A DNA stretch of 64,000 nt from HXMU1420-13 sp034669965 (GCA_034669965.1 JAXMOK010000016.1:1-64000); one strand, 5' to 3'; positions 42,121-51,778 are shown, counted from the stretch's first letter. The notes: generated by a model not told the origin, from the sequence alone. Numbers and translations: made by a program.

Positions 42121-43671
42121 ATGTTTTCTAGACTACTCTCACTAAACTGGCGCATATTTCTTTCGAACCTGAATCGGTTTCAACTGATGATGATGATCGG
42201 CTACATCATGTTTTTAGGCGTGATGTTGGTAAACCTTATTGGAACCGCAATTGTAGTGGTTTTGATGGATACCGACCCTTGGATGGCCACTCAACTGCCA
42301 TGGCTTACCCCAAAAGTGTATAGTTTTATTCTACTGGTTTTTGCCAATACCTATTGGGTAATGCACTTTTCCTTCACCAACCTTCGCTTGCTTAATATCG
42401 AAGAAAACAGAAAGCTGTTGGGATTCGGTTTTCCGCTCAAGCGACTCGCTCGGTACATGATTATTATCAGTTTTTGCCACCCGGTAAATATTATCTATAA
42501 TTTTACTTGGCTGGTCTTTTTGATGATCCAGATCGATTTCTGGTATCAAATTCCGGTGGCAATCCTCGGTGTGATACTTAACTATGTGCTCATTTACTCT
42601 ATCAAACATCGCTTTTTGCAAATTGTTGAACGTCGGTTTATCACCGTAGTGGTTGGTTTCGTAATTCTTGTTTTTAGCTTGTTCCAGCTGGTTCAAATGG
42701 TATCAGCTGAAAATGTTCGCATCTTGTATCGAATTGTCCCTCGCATCGAAACTATTAACGCTTTTCTTGGTTGGATGCCCGGCGGGTTACTTACTAAAGC
42801 TGCCAACCTCGATTATGGCTTGGTTAATGCAACCATATACGCTGCATTAATGGCAATTCTTATCGGGCTGATTATTGTAGATCACTTCAATAAAACCTGC
42901 GACGGACTTCACCGCCCTGCACTAAAAAAGGTGGAAGAAGTATCCAGCCAATTGTGGAAAGTGTTACAGCGTATTCTGGGTAATAATGCCGGTAAATATT
43001 ATTACTACGTGATGATTCACCCATACAACAAACTGCAGTTACTTACGCTAGCGATAATCCCAATCGTGTATGTGCCACTGTTGTTAAACGTGAATTACGA
43101 AATTGCTCAAACCATTGCGATACCTACTATTTTGGCGGGCATTCCGGTTGCTCTGCTAGCTATGGGAATGGCCAATATGTACGGCTACGAGAACAGGGAA
43201 CTTCTTCTTCATTTACAATTTCCCGTTAAGCTCGAAAAACAATTAAAAGAACGGTTTCTGGGTGTTATCATCTTGCCACTACTGGTGTTTTATCTCATCA
43301 CAATTATGGAGATTGTATTTATTCCGCAAATTGGTAGACCTTTGAATATTTTTGTGGGTAACACTTTTATGTTTCTTTGCTTTATGTTGTTGTTCATCTG
43401 GAGCTCTTATTATCAATATCAAAAAGCAGTGTATTCGTCGTTTAGTTACAAGCACCCTATTATCTCTCAAAAAGTAACTTTTGCCATTTCGTTTACCATT
43501 TTTACTGTTGGCTACATGGTATTTGTGCCGTTAAATGGATTAGAATGGTATCGAATTACCATCATGAGTGTGGTAATTGGGATTATTGGCATTTACTTAT
43601 GGGGGCATATGGACGTACTTGTTAATCTTTTCAAAAAAAGAATACTCATACGTATTTGGAGTGATCTATAA
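42121..43671 (+). CDS. ABC-2-like exporter permease
   Basis: A 516-residue polytopic membrane protein with about twelve hydrophobic segments. It opens LLSLNWRIFLSNLNRFQLMM, and charged loops separate the helices (NKTCDGLHRPALKKVEEVSS). It lacks an ATPase, but the ABC ATPase gene at 44567 lies two genes downstream in the same direction, so the two probably form an exporter. Substrate unknown. The lgt gene lies between them, which hints at envelope biogenesis without proving it. Confidence 0.7.
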   Translation: MFSRLLSLNWRIFLSNLNRFQLMMMIGYIMFLGVMLVNLIGTAIVVVLMDTDPWMATQLPWLTPKVYSFILLVFANTYWVMHFSFTNLRLLNIEENRKLLGFGFPLKRLARYMIIISFCHPVNIIYNFTWLVFLMIQIDFWYQIPVAILGVILNYVLIYSIKHRFLQIVERRFITVVVGFVILVFSLFQLVQMVSAENVRILYRIVPRIETINAFLGWMPGGLLTKAANLDYGLVNATIYAALMAILIGLIIVDHFNKTCDGLHRPALKKVEEVSSQLWKVLQRILGNNAGKYYYYVMIHPYNKLQLLTLAIIPIVYVPLLLNVNYEIAQTIAIPTILAGIPVALLAMGMANMYGYENRELLLHLQFPVKLEKQLKERFLGVIILPLLVFYLITIMEIVFIPQIGRPLNIFVGNTFMFLCFMLLFIWSSYYQYQKAVYSSFSYKHPIISQKVTFAISFTIFTVGYMVFVPLNGLEWYRITIMSVVIGIIGIYLWGHMDVLVNLFKKRILIRIWSDL

Positions 43672-43707
43672 TTGCTACCTTTCGGGGAATTTTTGAAACA
43701 CTGATTT

Positions 43708-44565
43708 ATGCTACCTATACACCTCGACCTCGGTTTTAATACCATCTACTTTTACGAAGGCCTTTATTTTCTGATCTCAATTGCAATCGGCGTATACATA
43801 GCCTACGTGCGTGTTAAAAAGCACGGTGGTAAAATTGAACTGTTTGATGGACTTGTTACCTGGTCGATTGTAGGCGCATTAATTGGCGCACGTGTTTCGC
43901 ATTTCCTTTTTTGGAATTTGGATCTCTTTTTATCCAACCCTGCCATACTTTTCAGCCTTTCGGGCGCAGGAAACAGCATTACAGGCGGCTTAGTTGGTGG
44001 TATGGTTGGCGGTTTGCTGTATGTACGCCGTAAAAAACTCAATTATTTCGAATATTTTTCGTTGATCTCTCCGGGCTTACTAATCGGACAAGCTGTAGGG
44101 CGAATTGGGTGCTTTTTGAATGGTGATGCACACGGAACCGCAACCTCCTCAGTTATTGGAATGGAATTTCCTCGCTATGGAACTATGATTCCGGGCTTTG
44201 AAACTGAATATGGTATTTCTAGCTCAGCATGGCAATGGTCGTATCAGAACGGATTGGTGGATCAAGCGAGCACAGTTTCCGCAGCTCTTCACCCAACACA
44301 ATTGTACGAGATGTTTGGTGATTTCGTGTTACTTGGAATAGTTCTCTGGGTGTTTAATAAAATCTGGGAGAGCGATAAAAAATCACCGCTTATTTTCTTT
44401 ATCCATACAGGAGGCTATGCATTACTTAGGTTCAGTCTTGAGTTTATTCGAGGTGATCGTGAATTAGTAAACATTGCCAATATGTCGAATCTGCAATTGG
44501 TGTTGCTGGCTTATGGCTTGTTCACCATTGGATACGCCTTCAACTATTATCGAAAGCAAAAATAA
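43708..44565 (+). CDS. lgt: Prolipoprotein diacylglyceryl transferase
   Basis: Inner-membrane enzyme that moves diacylglycerol from phosphatidylglycerol to the lipobox cysteine of prolipoproteins. The signature GQAVGRIGCFLNGDAHG (Lgt motif with the essential Arg and Asn) is present, with further Lgt features GALIGARVSHFLFWN, HPTQLYEM and LRFSLEFIRGDRE. Length 285 aa. This agrees with the many lipobox proteins in the window. It is separated from the upstream permease by 36 nt and from the downstream ATPase by 1 nt. Confidence 0.96.
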   Translation: MLPIHLDLGFNTIYFYEGLYFLISIAIGVYIAYVRVKKHGGKIELFDGLVTWSIVGALIGARVSHFLFWNLDLFLSNPAILFSLSGAGNSITGGLVGGMVGGLLYVRRKKLNYFEYFSLISPGLLIGQAVGRIGCFLNGDAHGTATSSVIGMEFPRYGTMIPGFETEYGISSSAWQWSYQNGLVDQASTVSAALHPTQLYEMFGDFVLLGIVLWVFNKIWESDKKSPLIFFIHTGGYALLRFSLEFIRGDRELVNIANMSNLQLVLLAYGLFTIGYAFNYYRKQK

Positions 44566-44566
44566 C

Positions 44567-45325
44567 ATGGCAAAAGCCGTAAGCATAAACGAATTAGAAA
44601 AACGCTACGAAGACAAAGTAGTACTGAAAGACCTCAGCCTTGATGTGCCCGAAGGGTCAATTTTTGGTTTGATTGGGCCTAATGGCGCCGGAAAAAGTAC
44701 GTTAATTGGCGTTTTAACGGGTTTACTTAGCTATGAAGGTGGCTCGATTGAGATCTCAGGATTAGAACTTACGCCTGAGAATGAGCTCGAAATTAAACGC
44801 CAGATTTCTTCGGTTTTACAGCCACCGTTACTTTTTGAACAATTTACTAGCCTCGAATTCATCGAATATGTTTGTGAGATTTACGAAATCAGTAAAGATG
44901 GATTGATCGAAAAAGCTTACTCGTTAATGGATTTCTTCGAAATTAAAGATTTCGCTAAAATTAAAGTAAATAAGCTGTCGTCAGGGAGCCGAAAGAAACT
45001 CGCTTTTGTAACAGCAGTTTTGGTTGAGCCCAAAGTGATGTTTCTGGATGAACCCTTTGAAGCGGTTGATGTAATTTCCATCGAACGGATGAAAACAGTG
45101 CTACGTAAACTAAAAGCAAAAGGAGTAACCATCATTGTAACCAGCCACATTTTAGAAGTGGTTGAAAATCTTTGCGACGACATTGCTATTCTACACGATG
45201 GTTTAATAATCGCTTATCTAGATGAAATCAGCCGTAGGGAGCTTCAAAAAGACTCCAGCCTCCACGAGATCTTCGAGAAGTATGTAGAGGTTGAGCACAA
45301 AGATGATATTGTTGACTGGCTGTAA
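44567..45325 (+). CDS. ABC transporter ATPase with atypical signature motif
   Basis: A 252-residue ATPase of the ABC-2 (DrrA/CcmA) type. Walker A is GPNGAGKSTL, Walker B VMFLDEPFEAVD and the H-loop IIVTSHILEV. The C-loop reads KLSSGSRKKLAFVTAVLVEP instead of LSGGQ, so the second Gly is replaced by Ser, and DEPFEAVD replaces DEPTSGLD. The start at 44567 lies 1 nt after the lgt stop; the frame to 44474 only shadows lgt. It probably works with the permease at 42121-43671. Confidence 0.88.
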   Translation: MAKAVSINELEKRYEDKVVLKDLSLDVPEGSIFGLIGPNGAGKSTLIGVLTGLLSYEGGSIEISGLELTPENELEIKRQISSVLQPPLLFEQFTSLEFIEYVCEIYEISKDGLIEKAYSLMDFFEIKDFAKIKVNKLSSGSRKKLAFVTAVLVEPKVMFLDEPFEAVDVISIERMKTVLRKLKAKGVTIIVTSHILEVVENLCDDIAILHDGLIIAYLDEISRRELQKDSSLHEIFEKYVEVEHKDDIVDWL

Positions 45326-45346
45326 GTTTTATCAATAGACTGTGCA

Positions 45347-46051
45347 TTAATTATGCATTAAATCGGATATATTAATTCCCGTCTTTTTCTTATACGCATC
45401 ACAAATAATATCTGACACTTCTTCCAGATTAAACGTGTTTATGTTAATGGTAAGATCGTAATGTGCCGCGTCATCAATGTCTTTGTTGAAACTAACTTTT
45501 GTAAAATCAGCCCGATCTTTATCGGTGGATAAGATAACATTTCGTGCTTCTTCTTTACTTATTTGCCGTTTATCAGAAAGCCACTCAATACGGCTAGAAA
45601 GTGGTGCTACCACTCGGATATTTAACGCTTTTTTATCTTGAACAATATGATTTGCACCGCGCCCCACAATTATAGCACTACCAAGTTTTTCTACAGTTTG
45701 CACTGCTTGCACTAAGTACAATAAATAATTTAAGTTGGTGCTTTTTCGATTAAGAATGCCAAATATAGTGTCTTCGACTAGGTTTTGGGCATGTTCATCC
45801 AACGATTCCAAAAACTCAACTGAACTCCCCAAGCGTTCGCTTATCACGTTCAGAATTTCTTTATCCCAAACCTTAAACCCGAGTTTTGCCTCCAGCATCT
45901 GAGCAATTTTAGCGCCTTTAGCACCATATGCTCGGGAAATTGTAATTACAGGCAACACCGTACCTTTGGGCCTGGGAGTACGATCAGTAGGATTATTCAA
46001 TCGCCAGAAATGAACCTGTTCTTCTATCATTTGGCTAACTCTCTTTGCCAT
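45347..46051 (-). CDS. Cytidylate kinase-like family protein
   Basis: A 234-residue P-loop nucleotide-kinase-fold protein. The phosphate-binding region is TISRAYGAKGAKIAQMLEAK, followed by FKVWDKEILNVISERLG and GSAIIVGRGANHIVQDKK and a lid-like IEWLSDKRQISKEEARNVIL. These belong to the family annotated as cytidylate kinase-like, which is separate from the housekeeping Cmk and has no proven substrate. It converges on the ABC ATPase gene. Confidence 0.82.
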   Translation of the reverse strand: MAKRVSQMIEEQVHFWRLNNPTDRTPRPKGTVLPVITISRAYGAKGAKIAQMLEAKLGFKVWDKEILNVISERLGSSVEFLESLDEHAQNLVEDTIFGILNRKSTNLNYLLYLVQAVQTVEKLGSAIIVGRGANHIVQDKKALNIRVVAPLSSRIEWLSDKRQISKEEARNVILSTDKDRADFTKVSFNKDIDDAAHYDLTININTFNLEEVSDIICDAYKKKTGINISDLMHN

Positions 46052-46148
46052 AACTGCCTCCGGTAACTTGAATAAATAACTTAGTTTTTAATTGTAATAC
46101 TTATTACTACCAAAGTTAAATGAAGAAAAGATAAAGCGAGTGTGCAAT

Positions 46149-46751
46149 CTACATATTAAATGCCCAAACGCGTCCTCCAGCTTCTTCAAATGGTAAACAA
46201 GCATCAAATCGTCCCGGCACTTGTATATATTGCAGAACTTGTGTCATGCCCACTTCGGTAGAAAAATATCCACTAATTGTAAGTTCTTTCATTTGCCAAA
46301 TAAATGGTCGGGGAGCATCCCAATCAACATCTCCACTAAAAACGCGATCATGTTCCGCATTCACAAATTCTGTTTGTTGCTCAAGTGATGCATCATTAAA
46401 AGCAGTGCCGATTTCGCGTTTAGCTCTTTGCGTAAAATCATTGAGGTTTGCTAAAAACTGCTCCTGATCTTCTTCTCCCCACATGTTCATCACCATATCG
46501 TCGATGTAAGTTGGAACTCCTACTTCGGCAGCGCCCGGGGTGTCGGTTGTTGGAATAATGATGTCCGAAACAGTAGTTACCAGTTTTGCTTGCTCTTCGT
46601 TTAGTAGTTGAAAGCCTTCCGCTTTGGCGTTTGCTGAACATCCGTTAAGAAAACCAAGTGCCGTTGGTGCGCTAACTACGCCACCTAATAAAAGCGCGGT
46701 ACGCTTAAGTGCTTCTCGTCGATTAATTGGATTTTTTGTGATATCACTCAT
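46149..46751 (-). CDS. Gluconate 2-dehydrogenase subunit 3-like protein
   Basis: A 200-residue Tat-exported subunit; the twin-arginine signal NRREALKRTALLLGGVVSAP ends near FLNGCSA. The mature part has LVTTVSDIIIPTTDTPGAAE and a helical remainder, as in the gamma/small subunit that accompanies GMC dehydrogenases. It starts 1 nt after the stop of the GMC subunit gene. The Tat signal probably carries the signal-less partner across the membrane, as known for gluconate dehydrogenase complexes. Confidence 0.87.
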   Translation of the reverse strand: MSDITKNPINRREALKRTALLLGGVVSAPTALGFLNGCSANAKAEGFQLLNEEQAKLVTTVSDIIIPTTDTPGAAEVGVPTYIDDMVMNMWGEEDQEQFLANLNDFTQRAKREIGTAFNDASLEQQTEFVNAEHDRVFSGDVDWDAPRPFIWQMKELTISGYFSTEVGMTQVLQYIQVPGRFDACLPFEEAGGRVWAFNM

Positions 46752-46752
46752 C

Positions 46753-48450
46753 TTACAAATTTCCTTTATTTAGTTCTTTTACTGCGTAATCGGCCGCTCG
46801 TGCAGTAAATGCCATATAGGTTAGCGATGGGTTTTGGCAGCCTGCTGAGGTCATAAATGAGCCGTCAGTAACAAATACGTTTTTCACCTCATGAACCTGA
46901 TTCCACTTATTTAGCACCGATGTTTTTGGATCTGCACCCATTCGGGCAGTTCCCATTTCATGGATCCCTTTTCCGAGAGCAATGCCATCATCGTAAGTGC
47001 CAACGTTTTTAAGCCCGGCAGCTTCCAGCATTTCAGCGGCTGCGATTTTAATATCCTCACGCATTTTCATCTCGTTCTCACCTGCACCTGCATCAAACAC
47101 CACCGTTGGCTGCCCAAATTTATCAGTTACTTCTGTGGTGAGAGACATTTTATTTTCATGATATGGCAGCCACTCACCAAAACCCATAATTCCAAATTGC
47201 CATGGTCCCGGTTCATTTACCTCTTCCTTCATTTTCGCACCAATACTGATCTCAGCAATATTCTTCTTCCAACCGGTACGGCTCGCTCCACCTTGATATC
47301 CATACCCACGGATAAAGTCGGGGTGCTTTTCGTTGATGTTTCTGAATCTTGGGATATAAATTCCGTTCGGGCGTCGTCCGTAATAGTACATGTCTTCAAA
47401 ACCCTCAACGGTTCCGTAGGCACCTGCATTTAAGTGATGATCCATGATGTTGCGCCCAAGTTCGCCCGAGGCGTTGCCCATGCCATCAGCGAAATGCTCG
47501 GTTGAGTTTAATAAAATATACGCTGATGCTATCGCAGAGGCACAAAGAAATACAACTTTACTGTAATACTCTTTGTACTCCATTGTTTCAGCATCCAATA
47601 TTCGAACGCCGGTGGCTTTCTGTGTTTCAGGATCGTACAATATTTCCGTTACAATGGAGTCGGGGCGGAGGGTAAGATTCCCTGTAGCCATTGCAGCCGG
47701 TAGCGTAGATGATTGTGTGCTAAAGTAAGCGCCAAATGGGCAACCCTGAATACACATGTTACGATACTGGCACGATGCCCGACCATTGTGTGCGCGAGTC
47801 AAATTCGCAGATCGCCCGATCGTCATCATTCGGTCTTTGAATTTTGCCTCTATTCTTTTTTTGATGTCTTTTTCTACACAATTCATTTCCATTGGTGGTA
47901 AAAACTCACCATCGGGTAATTGTGGAAGTCCTTCTTTTTTGCCATTTATGCCTGCAAAACGCTCTACCTTATCATACCAAGGAGCAATTTCGTTATAGCT
48001 GACCGGCCATGGTACAGCAATTCCGTCTTTGGCGTTGGCTTCAAAATCCATAGGGCTTAACCGATACGATTGCCGCCCCCACATCAACGATCTTCCACCA
48101 ACATGATAGCCACGCATCCAATCAAAACGCTGAATTTCGGTGTATGGATGTTCGGTGTCTTTGACCCACCAGTGTTTTATCGAATGCCTAATGGCATAAC
48201 CGGTACGGTTTTGTTTTTCGTAGTCTTTGAGTTCTTCCGGAGTAAGGCGATTGTTACGTGGAAACTCCCAGGGATCGCTGGTTGCGGTAGGGTAATCAAC
48301 AATATGTTTTACTTGCCGCCCTCTTTCCAACATCAAAGTATTCAGCCCCTTTTCGGTAAGTTCTTTAGCGGCCCAGCCACCGCTAATGCCGCTTCCAACA
48401 ACAATGGCATCGTAGGTATTTTCTTGTTTTGATTTGAGATTCAATCGCAT
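46753..48450 (-). CDS. GMC-family FAD-dependent oxidoreductase
   Basis: A 565-residue dehydrogenase of sugars or other alcohols. The dinucleotide fold is DAIVVGSGISGGWAAKELTE with LERGRQ; the FAD region includes GGRSLMWGRQSYRLSP; a Cys-rich segment CQYRNMCIQGCPFG could hold an iron-sulfur or disulfide site, as in related subunits. The catalytic His/Asn region is IHEMGTARMGADPKTS and CQNPSLTYMAFTAR. It has no signal of its own and forms a pair with the Tat-exported subunit 3. The cytochrome c subunit usual in such complexes is not encoded nearby. Confidence 0.9.
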   Translation of the reverse strand: MRLNLKSKQENTYDAIVVGSGISGGWAAKELTEKGLNTLMLERGRQVKHIVDYPTATSDPWEFPRNNRLTPEELKDYEKQNRTGYAIRHSIKHWWVKDTEHPYTEIQRFDWMRGYHVGGRSLMWGRQSYRLSPMDFEANAKDGIAVPWPVSYNEIAPWYDKVERFAGINGKKEGLPQLPDGEFLPPMEMNCVEKDIKKRIEAKFKDRMMTIGRSANLTRAHNGRASCQYRNMCIQGCPFGAYFSTQSSTLPAAMATGNLTLRPDSIVTEILYDPETQKATGVRILDAETMEYKEYYSKVVFLCASAIASAYILLNSTEHFADGMGNASGELGRNIMDHHLNAGAYGTVEGFEDMYYYGRRPNGIYIPRFRNINEKHPDFIRGYGYQGGASRTGWKKNIAEISIGAKMKEEVNEPGPWQFGIMGFGEWLPYHENKMSLTTEVTDKFGQPTVVFDAGAGENEMKMREDIKIAAAEMLEAAGLKNVGTYDDGIALGKGIHEMGTARMGADPKTSVLNKWNQVHEVKNVFVTDGSFMTSAGCQNPSLTYMAFTARAADYAVKELNKGNL

Positions 48451-48556
48451 ATTGAGTGAGGATAAATCGTTAGTGCAAAAATGGTTAAACTATATTATTC
48501 TGGTGAGTATATAGAAACGCTTACAATTTTAAAAAAACCGAGTTGTAAAATTCATT

Positions 48557-49423
48557 ATGGTGGTATCTCGACGTGAGGCAATAAAAGGGTTAGCAGGCGT
48601 TGCCGTGGCAGGACTCATCTCAGAATCTGCTGGCGCAAAAGAGCGTGTGGCCGAAGTTTCGAACTCGTCGATAAAACACTCGGTGTGCCGATGGCCTTAC
48701 TCTGGGAAATCACTTGAAGAATTATGCGAAGCTGCCGTTGATATTGGCATTGAGTCGGTAGAGTTGATCAATCCAACGGATTATGAAACGGTAAAACGAT
48801 ATGGCTTAACTTGCGCGATGGTAAATTGTGTACCGCTTAGCTTAACCGATGGCTTCAACAATCCTAATCTGCACAAAAAACTCCAGCAAGAATATTTCGA
48901 TCTGTTTCCATTAGTGGCCGAGGCTGGTTTTACCAACGTGATTTGTTTCTCTGGTAATCGAAATGGTATTTCTGTTGAGCAAGGCTTAGAGCATTGCGCA
49001 GCTGGATTAGAACCGGTTGTAAAGAAAGCAGCTGAGTATGATTTAAAAGTTTGCATGGAGTTACTGAACTCAAAAGTTGATCATGCCGATTATCAATGTG
49101 ATCGAACAGAATGGGGAGTTGCACTCTGTGAAAAACTGGGGCTGCCAAACTTCAAATTACTGTACGATATTTATCATATGCAGATCATGGAAGGCGATAT
49201 TATTGCTACCATTCGGAAGTATCATCCTTACATCGCGCATTATCATACAGGTGGTGTTCCCGGAAGAAACGAGATCGATGAAACACAAGAATTGAACTAC
49301 AGAGCTATTATGCAAGCTATTGTCGACACCGGTTTTGATGGGTTTGTAGCTCAGGAATTTATTCCAACCAATAACAACGTTTTTGCTTCGCTAAGGCAAG
49401 GCGTAGAAATCTGTAACGTATAA
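48557..49423 (+). CDS. Tat-exported TIM-barrel isomerase-like protein
   Basis: A 288-residue protein with a Tat signal (SRREAIKGLAGVAVAGLISE) and an AP-endonuclease-2/hydroxypyruvate-isomerase TIM barrel. The metal-ligand positions can be read as Glu in VCMELLNSKVDH, Asp in LLYDIYHMQIMEGD, His in AHYHTGGVPGRNEID and Glu in VAQEFIPT. It is probably a sugar isomerase or epimerase acting outside the cytoplasm. It is divergent from the GMC dehydrogenase pair, with 106 bp between the starts, so the two may share regulation and a sugar substrate. Confidence 0.85.
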   Translation: MVVSRREAIKGLAGVAVAGLISESAGAKERVAEVSNSSIKHSVCRWPYSGKSLEELCEAAVDIGIESVELINPTDYETVKRYGLTCAMVNCVPLSLTDGFNNPNLHKKLQQEYFDLFPLVAEAGFTNVICFSGNRNGISVEQGLEHCAAGLEPVVKKAAEYDLKVCMELLNSKVDHADYQCDRTEWGVALCEKLGLPNFKLLYDIYHMQIMEGDIIATIRKYHPYIAHYHTGGVPGRNEIDETQELNYRAIMQAIVDTGFDGFVAQEFIPTNNNVFASLRQGVEICNV

Positions 49424-49435
49424 AATTATAAACCC

Positions 49436-50122
49436 ATGAAAGTACTCACTACTTTAACGATTTTTTTAGTAACGGTTGGTTTTGCAAATGCTCAAACCAT
49501 GCCAGAACCCGGAGTGCCTCAAGGCGAAAACTTGAAAGTTCCTGATGGATGGGAGTTCAGATTAGACAGCCCGAACGACACTGTTGTGTTAACGGATAAT
49601 GCCGAAGATGAAGGGATATTTTTTGTGAACATGACTCCCGGCTGGCATCTTACAACAGGTCCAAGAGGTATCTTTTGGCATCCGGCTTTTATCGCCGAAG
49701 ATTCCTTTAGCATCTATACAGATCTACACCTTTTTAACCCAAATGGCCGTAACCGAGAAGGATATGGTTTGTTTTTTGGTGGGAAAAACATGAAAACTCC
49801 GGAATATGAATACCTTTACTTTTTGATCAGAAATACCGGCGATTTTTTAATAAAAAAGAGAATAGGCGAAACCACTGAAACTATTCAGGGTTGGACTGAA
49901 TCAAACTTGATTAATATTTACGACGATCCTGAAGTTTCATCCGTCTTAAATTCCTTAGCCGTAGTTGTTGCAGGCAATACAATGAACTTTTTTATTAACA
50001 ATGAGCAAGTTGCGACGATAAATGCAACTGACTTAGAATTAGATGCCAATGGTATTTTTGGTTTGCGCGTTAATCATGCTGTAAACCTTCATGTAGAAGA
50101 CATTGGTGTAAGTACAGAATAA
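49436..50122 (+). CDS. Secreted concanavalin-like beta-sandwich protein
   Basis: A 228-residue secreted protein (signal ending VGFANAQ). The mature part has jelly-roll features: FFVNMTPGWHLTTGPRGIFW, GYGLFFGGKNMKTPEYEYLY, FLIRNTGDFLIKKRIGE and VVVAGNTMNFFINNEQVA. These resemble the LamG/DUF1080-type sugar-binding sandwich, although no exact family can be assigned. It starts 12 nt after the TIM-barrel gene, suggesting that the two exported proteins act on the same sugar-containing material. Confidence 0.7.
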   Translation: MKVLTTLTIFLVTVGFANAQTMPEPGVPQGENLKVPDGWEFRLDSPNDTVVLTDNAEDEGIFFVNMTPGWHLTTGPRGIFWHPAFIAEDSFSIYTDLHLFNPNGRNREGYGLFFGGKNMKTPEYEYLYFLIRNTGDFLIKKRIGETTETIQGWTESNLINIYDDPEVSSVLNSLAVVVAGNTMNFFINNEQVATINATDLELDANGIFGLRVNHAVNLHVEDIGVSTE

Positions 50123-50134
50123 TTATCTTGTTTT

Positions 50135-50737
50135 ATGAATATTGAACGGCACGAAAACGGAAACATTGAGGTAGACATCTCTTTTACTTGGATGTCGTAT
50201 TTGGCATTATTTGGCACATTTTGCTGTTTTTGCGGCATCGTTTACTTTTGGGCAATCGAAGGCTTGCACATATTTTCGCTGCAAATTATAGGTCTTGTTA
50301 TTGCAGGTGTTGTACTAGGTGTAGCAGGAATCATTATCTATGAAAGTTCTAGCTTTTTGTTTGATAATGAAAAGGGTGAGTTGCGATGGCAGAAACGGAA
50401 GTATTTTAGAGCAAAAAAAGGAACCATTCCTTTTTTTGAAATCGAAGAAGTTAAAATTGAACGAGCAGATGAAAATATGAAAGAAATGCTCGTAAAAATT
50501 ATAACCAAAAAAGAGGAATTAAGCCTCTCCGATTCTTACATGCTTAGCAGCGATTACAATATGGAGGAACTGGTTGGTGATGTGAAGTCTATTACCGGTT
50601 TAGGTATCGATGTTTCGCCTAAAAACAGAGCTCAAATCCTGTTAGAATTAGGGCAAACAAAAGGTGCAATAGATATAATTCGAGAAGAAATGGAAATGTC
50701 GATGGAAGAAGCCAAAGAATACCTTGGACTTGATTAA
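50135..50737 (+). CDS. Hypothetical two-TM membrane protein
   Basis: A 200-residue protein with two TM helices (LALFGTFCCFCGIVYFWAI and QIIGLVIAGVVLGVAGIIIY), a soluble beta domain (YESSSFLFDNEKGELRWQKR) and a C-terminal helical motif, LLELGQTKGAIDIIREEMEM, then SMEEAKEYLGLD. The tail repeats the helix-turn-helix pattern of small UBA-like or ribosomal-L7/L12-like modules. Function unknown. It is third in a same-strand run from the TIM-barrel gene. Confidence 0.6.
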   Translation: MNIERHENGNIEVDISFTWMSYLALFGTFCCFCGIVYFWAIEGLHIFSLQIIGLVIAGVVLGVAGIIIYESSSFLFDNEKGELRWQKRKYFRAKKGTIPFFEIEEVKIERADENMKEMLVKIITKKEELSLSDSYMLSSDYNMEELVGDVKSITGLGIDVSPKNRAQILLELGQTKGAIDIIREEMEMSMEEAKEYLGLD

Positions 50738-50747
50738 ATAGTATATC

Positions 50748-51716
50748 ATGAAGCTAGCAACGTGGGTGTTATTTATTTGTTTGCTTGCGATTGGTTGTGG
50801 CTCAACGCATCCAATTACCACCGTTGAGCATACCGATTTATCTGCCGGAATTGATGGTAGGCGAATCACCGAATTTCCGTCTCCAATAGTTGAAGCACTA
50901 GAGTGGAAAAACCTTTCAAGCGCTGACGCAACTAATGTTGATGAAGAGTTTCAGATTGCTATTTATTCTGAAACTAGCCCTTATCATTTATTCCGCATCT
51001 CTCCGGGAAAAAAGAATCCGGGCGAAGTTATTTTGTTTTGGCCGCTCGATGGAAGTTCGAAAAGCGCAGTGCCTGAAAAAAATATGCACGAGTATCTGAG
51101 TACCATTTGTGACGAATTCGAGCGTACCGGCCCATATGAATATTGCGCCCCAAAATTTAATAGCGGTAATGATTGGGGTAGAATTTACAGTAATTTAGTG
51201 CAGCGAAATATTTGGACCTTGCCAGATGGTTCTGAAATAGCAACTTCTCAAGCAGAGGATCGGCAACAATGGGGCATGGTTTTTCAAATTAGAAAAGGCA
51301 TGTATTTTAGAACCATAAGTCACGAAAACCCAGATTTATACAATTCCACAGCCGAAGCCTTTGATGTGCTGGCAATAACCGCTCAATTACGGCTAATTAC
51401 AAATAACTTAGTACCTCCAATTAATTATAATACCTATAGTGGAATTACCAACGGATTAAAAGGTTCGGCATTTATACCCTGCGGATTGAATGAACAATGG
51501 AGGTTTGATGCAAACTTAACCGATTTGATTTCAAGTAAAGGCATACCAACAGCAGTTGAAAAACAAGATGAACTGTTATTTAAAGTAAAGGTAGCGGGAA
51601 TGCTGCGTGATGAATGGTATGCTAACCGAAGATCTACAGGTTACACTAAAATAATTACCCCGGTAGAAATTAGTGAAGTGAGTGTTGTAACCGACACTAC
51701 TTGTTCAGCGCCATAA
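50748..51716 (+). CDS. Hypothetical lipoprotein
   Basis: A 322-residue lipoprotein (lipobox AIGC in WVLFICLLAIGCGSTHP). The mature sequence includes FRISPGKKNPGEVILFWPLD, CDEFERTGPYEYCAPKFNS and WTLPDGSEIATSQAEDRQQW, ending in a conserved-looking Cys. No catalytic motif or known family is seen. It is 10 nt downstream of the preceding membrane protein gene, so it may be the last gene of that operon. Confidence 0.65.
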   Translation: MKLATWVLFICLLAIGCGSTHPITTVEHTDLSAGIDGRRITEFPSPIVEALEWKNLSSADATNVDEEFQIAIYSETSPYHLFRISPGKKNPGEVILFWPLDGSSKSAVPEKNMHEYLSTICDEFERTGPYEYCAPKFNSGNDWGRIYSNLVQRNIWTLPDGSEIATSQAEDRQQWGMVFQIRKGMYFRTISHENPDLYNSTAEAFDVLAITAQLRLITNNLVPPINYNTYSGITNGLKGSAFIPCGLNEQWRFDANLTDLISSKGIPTAVEKQDELLFKVKVAGMLRDEWYANRRSTGYTKIITPVEISEVSVVTDTTCSAP

Positions 51717-51778
51717 CTCACATTTTTATGCTGGATTAACTTAATGTACTTTAGGTTACTTTATGCAAAAAATTACGC

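Noticed and set aside
46960..47433. 157-residue forward frame antisense to the GMC oxidoreductase
   Set aside because: The opposite strand encodes the conserved catalytic end of the oxidoreductase; no independent start signal is seen.
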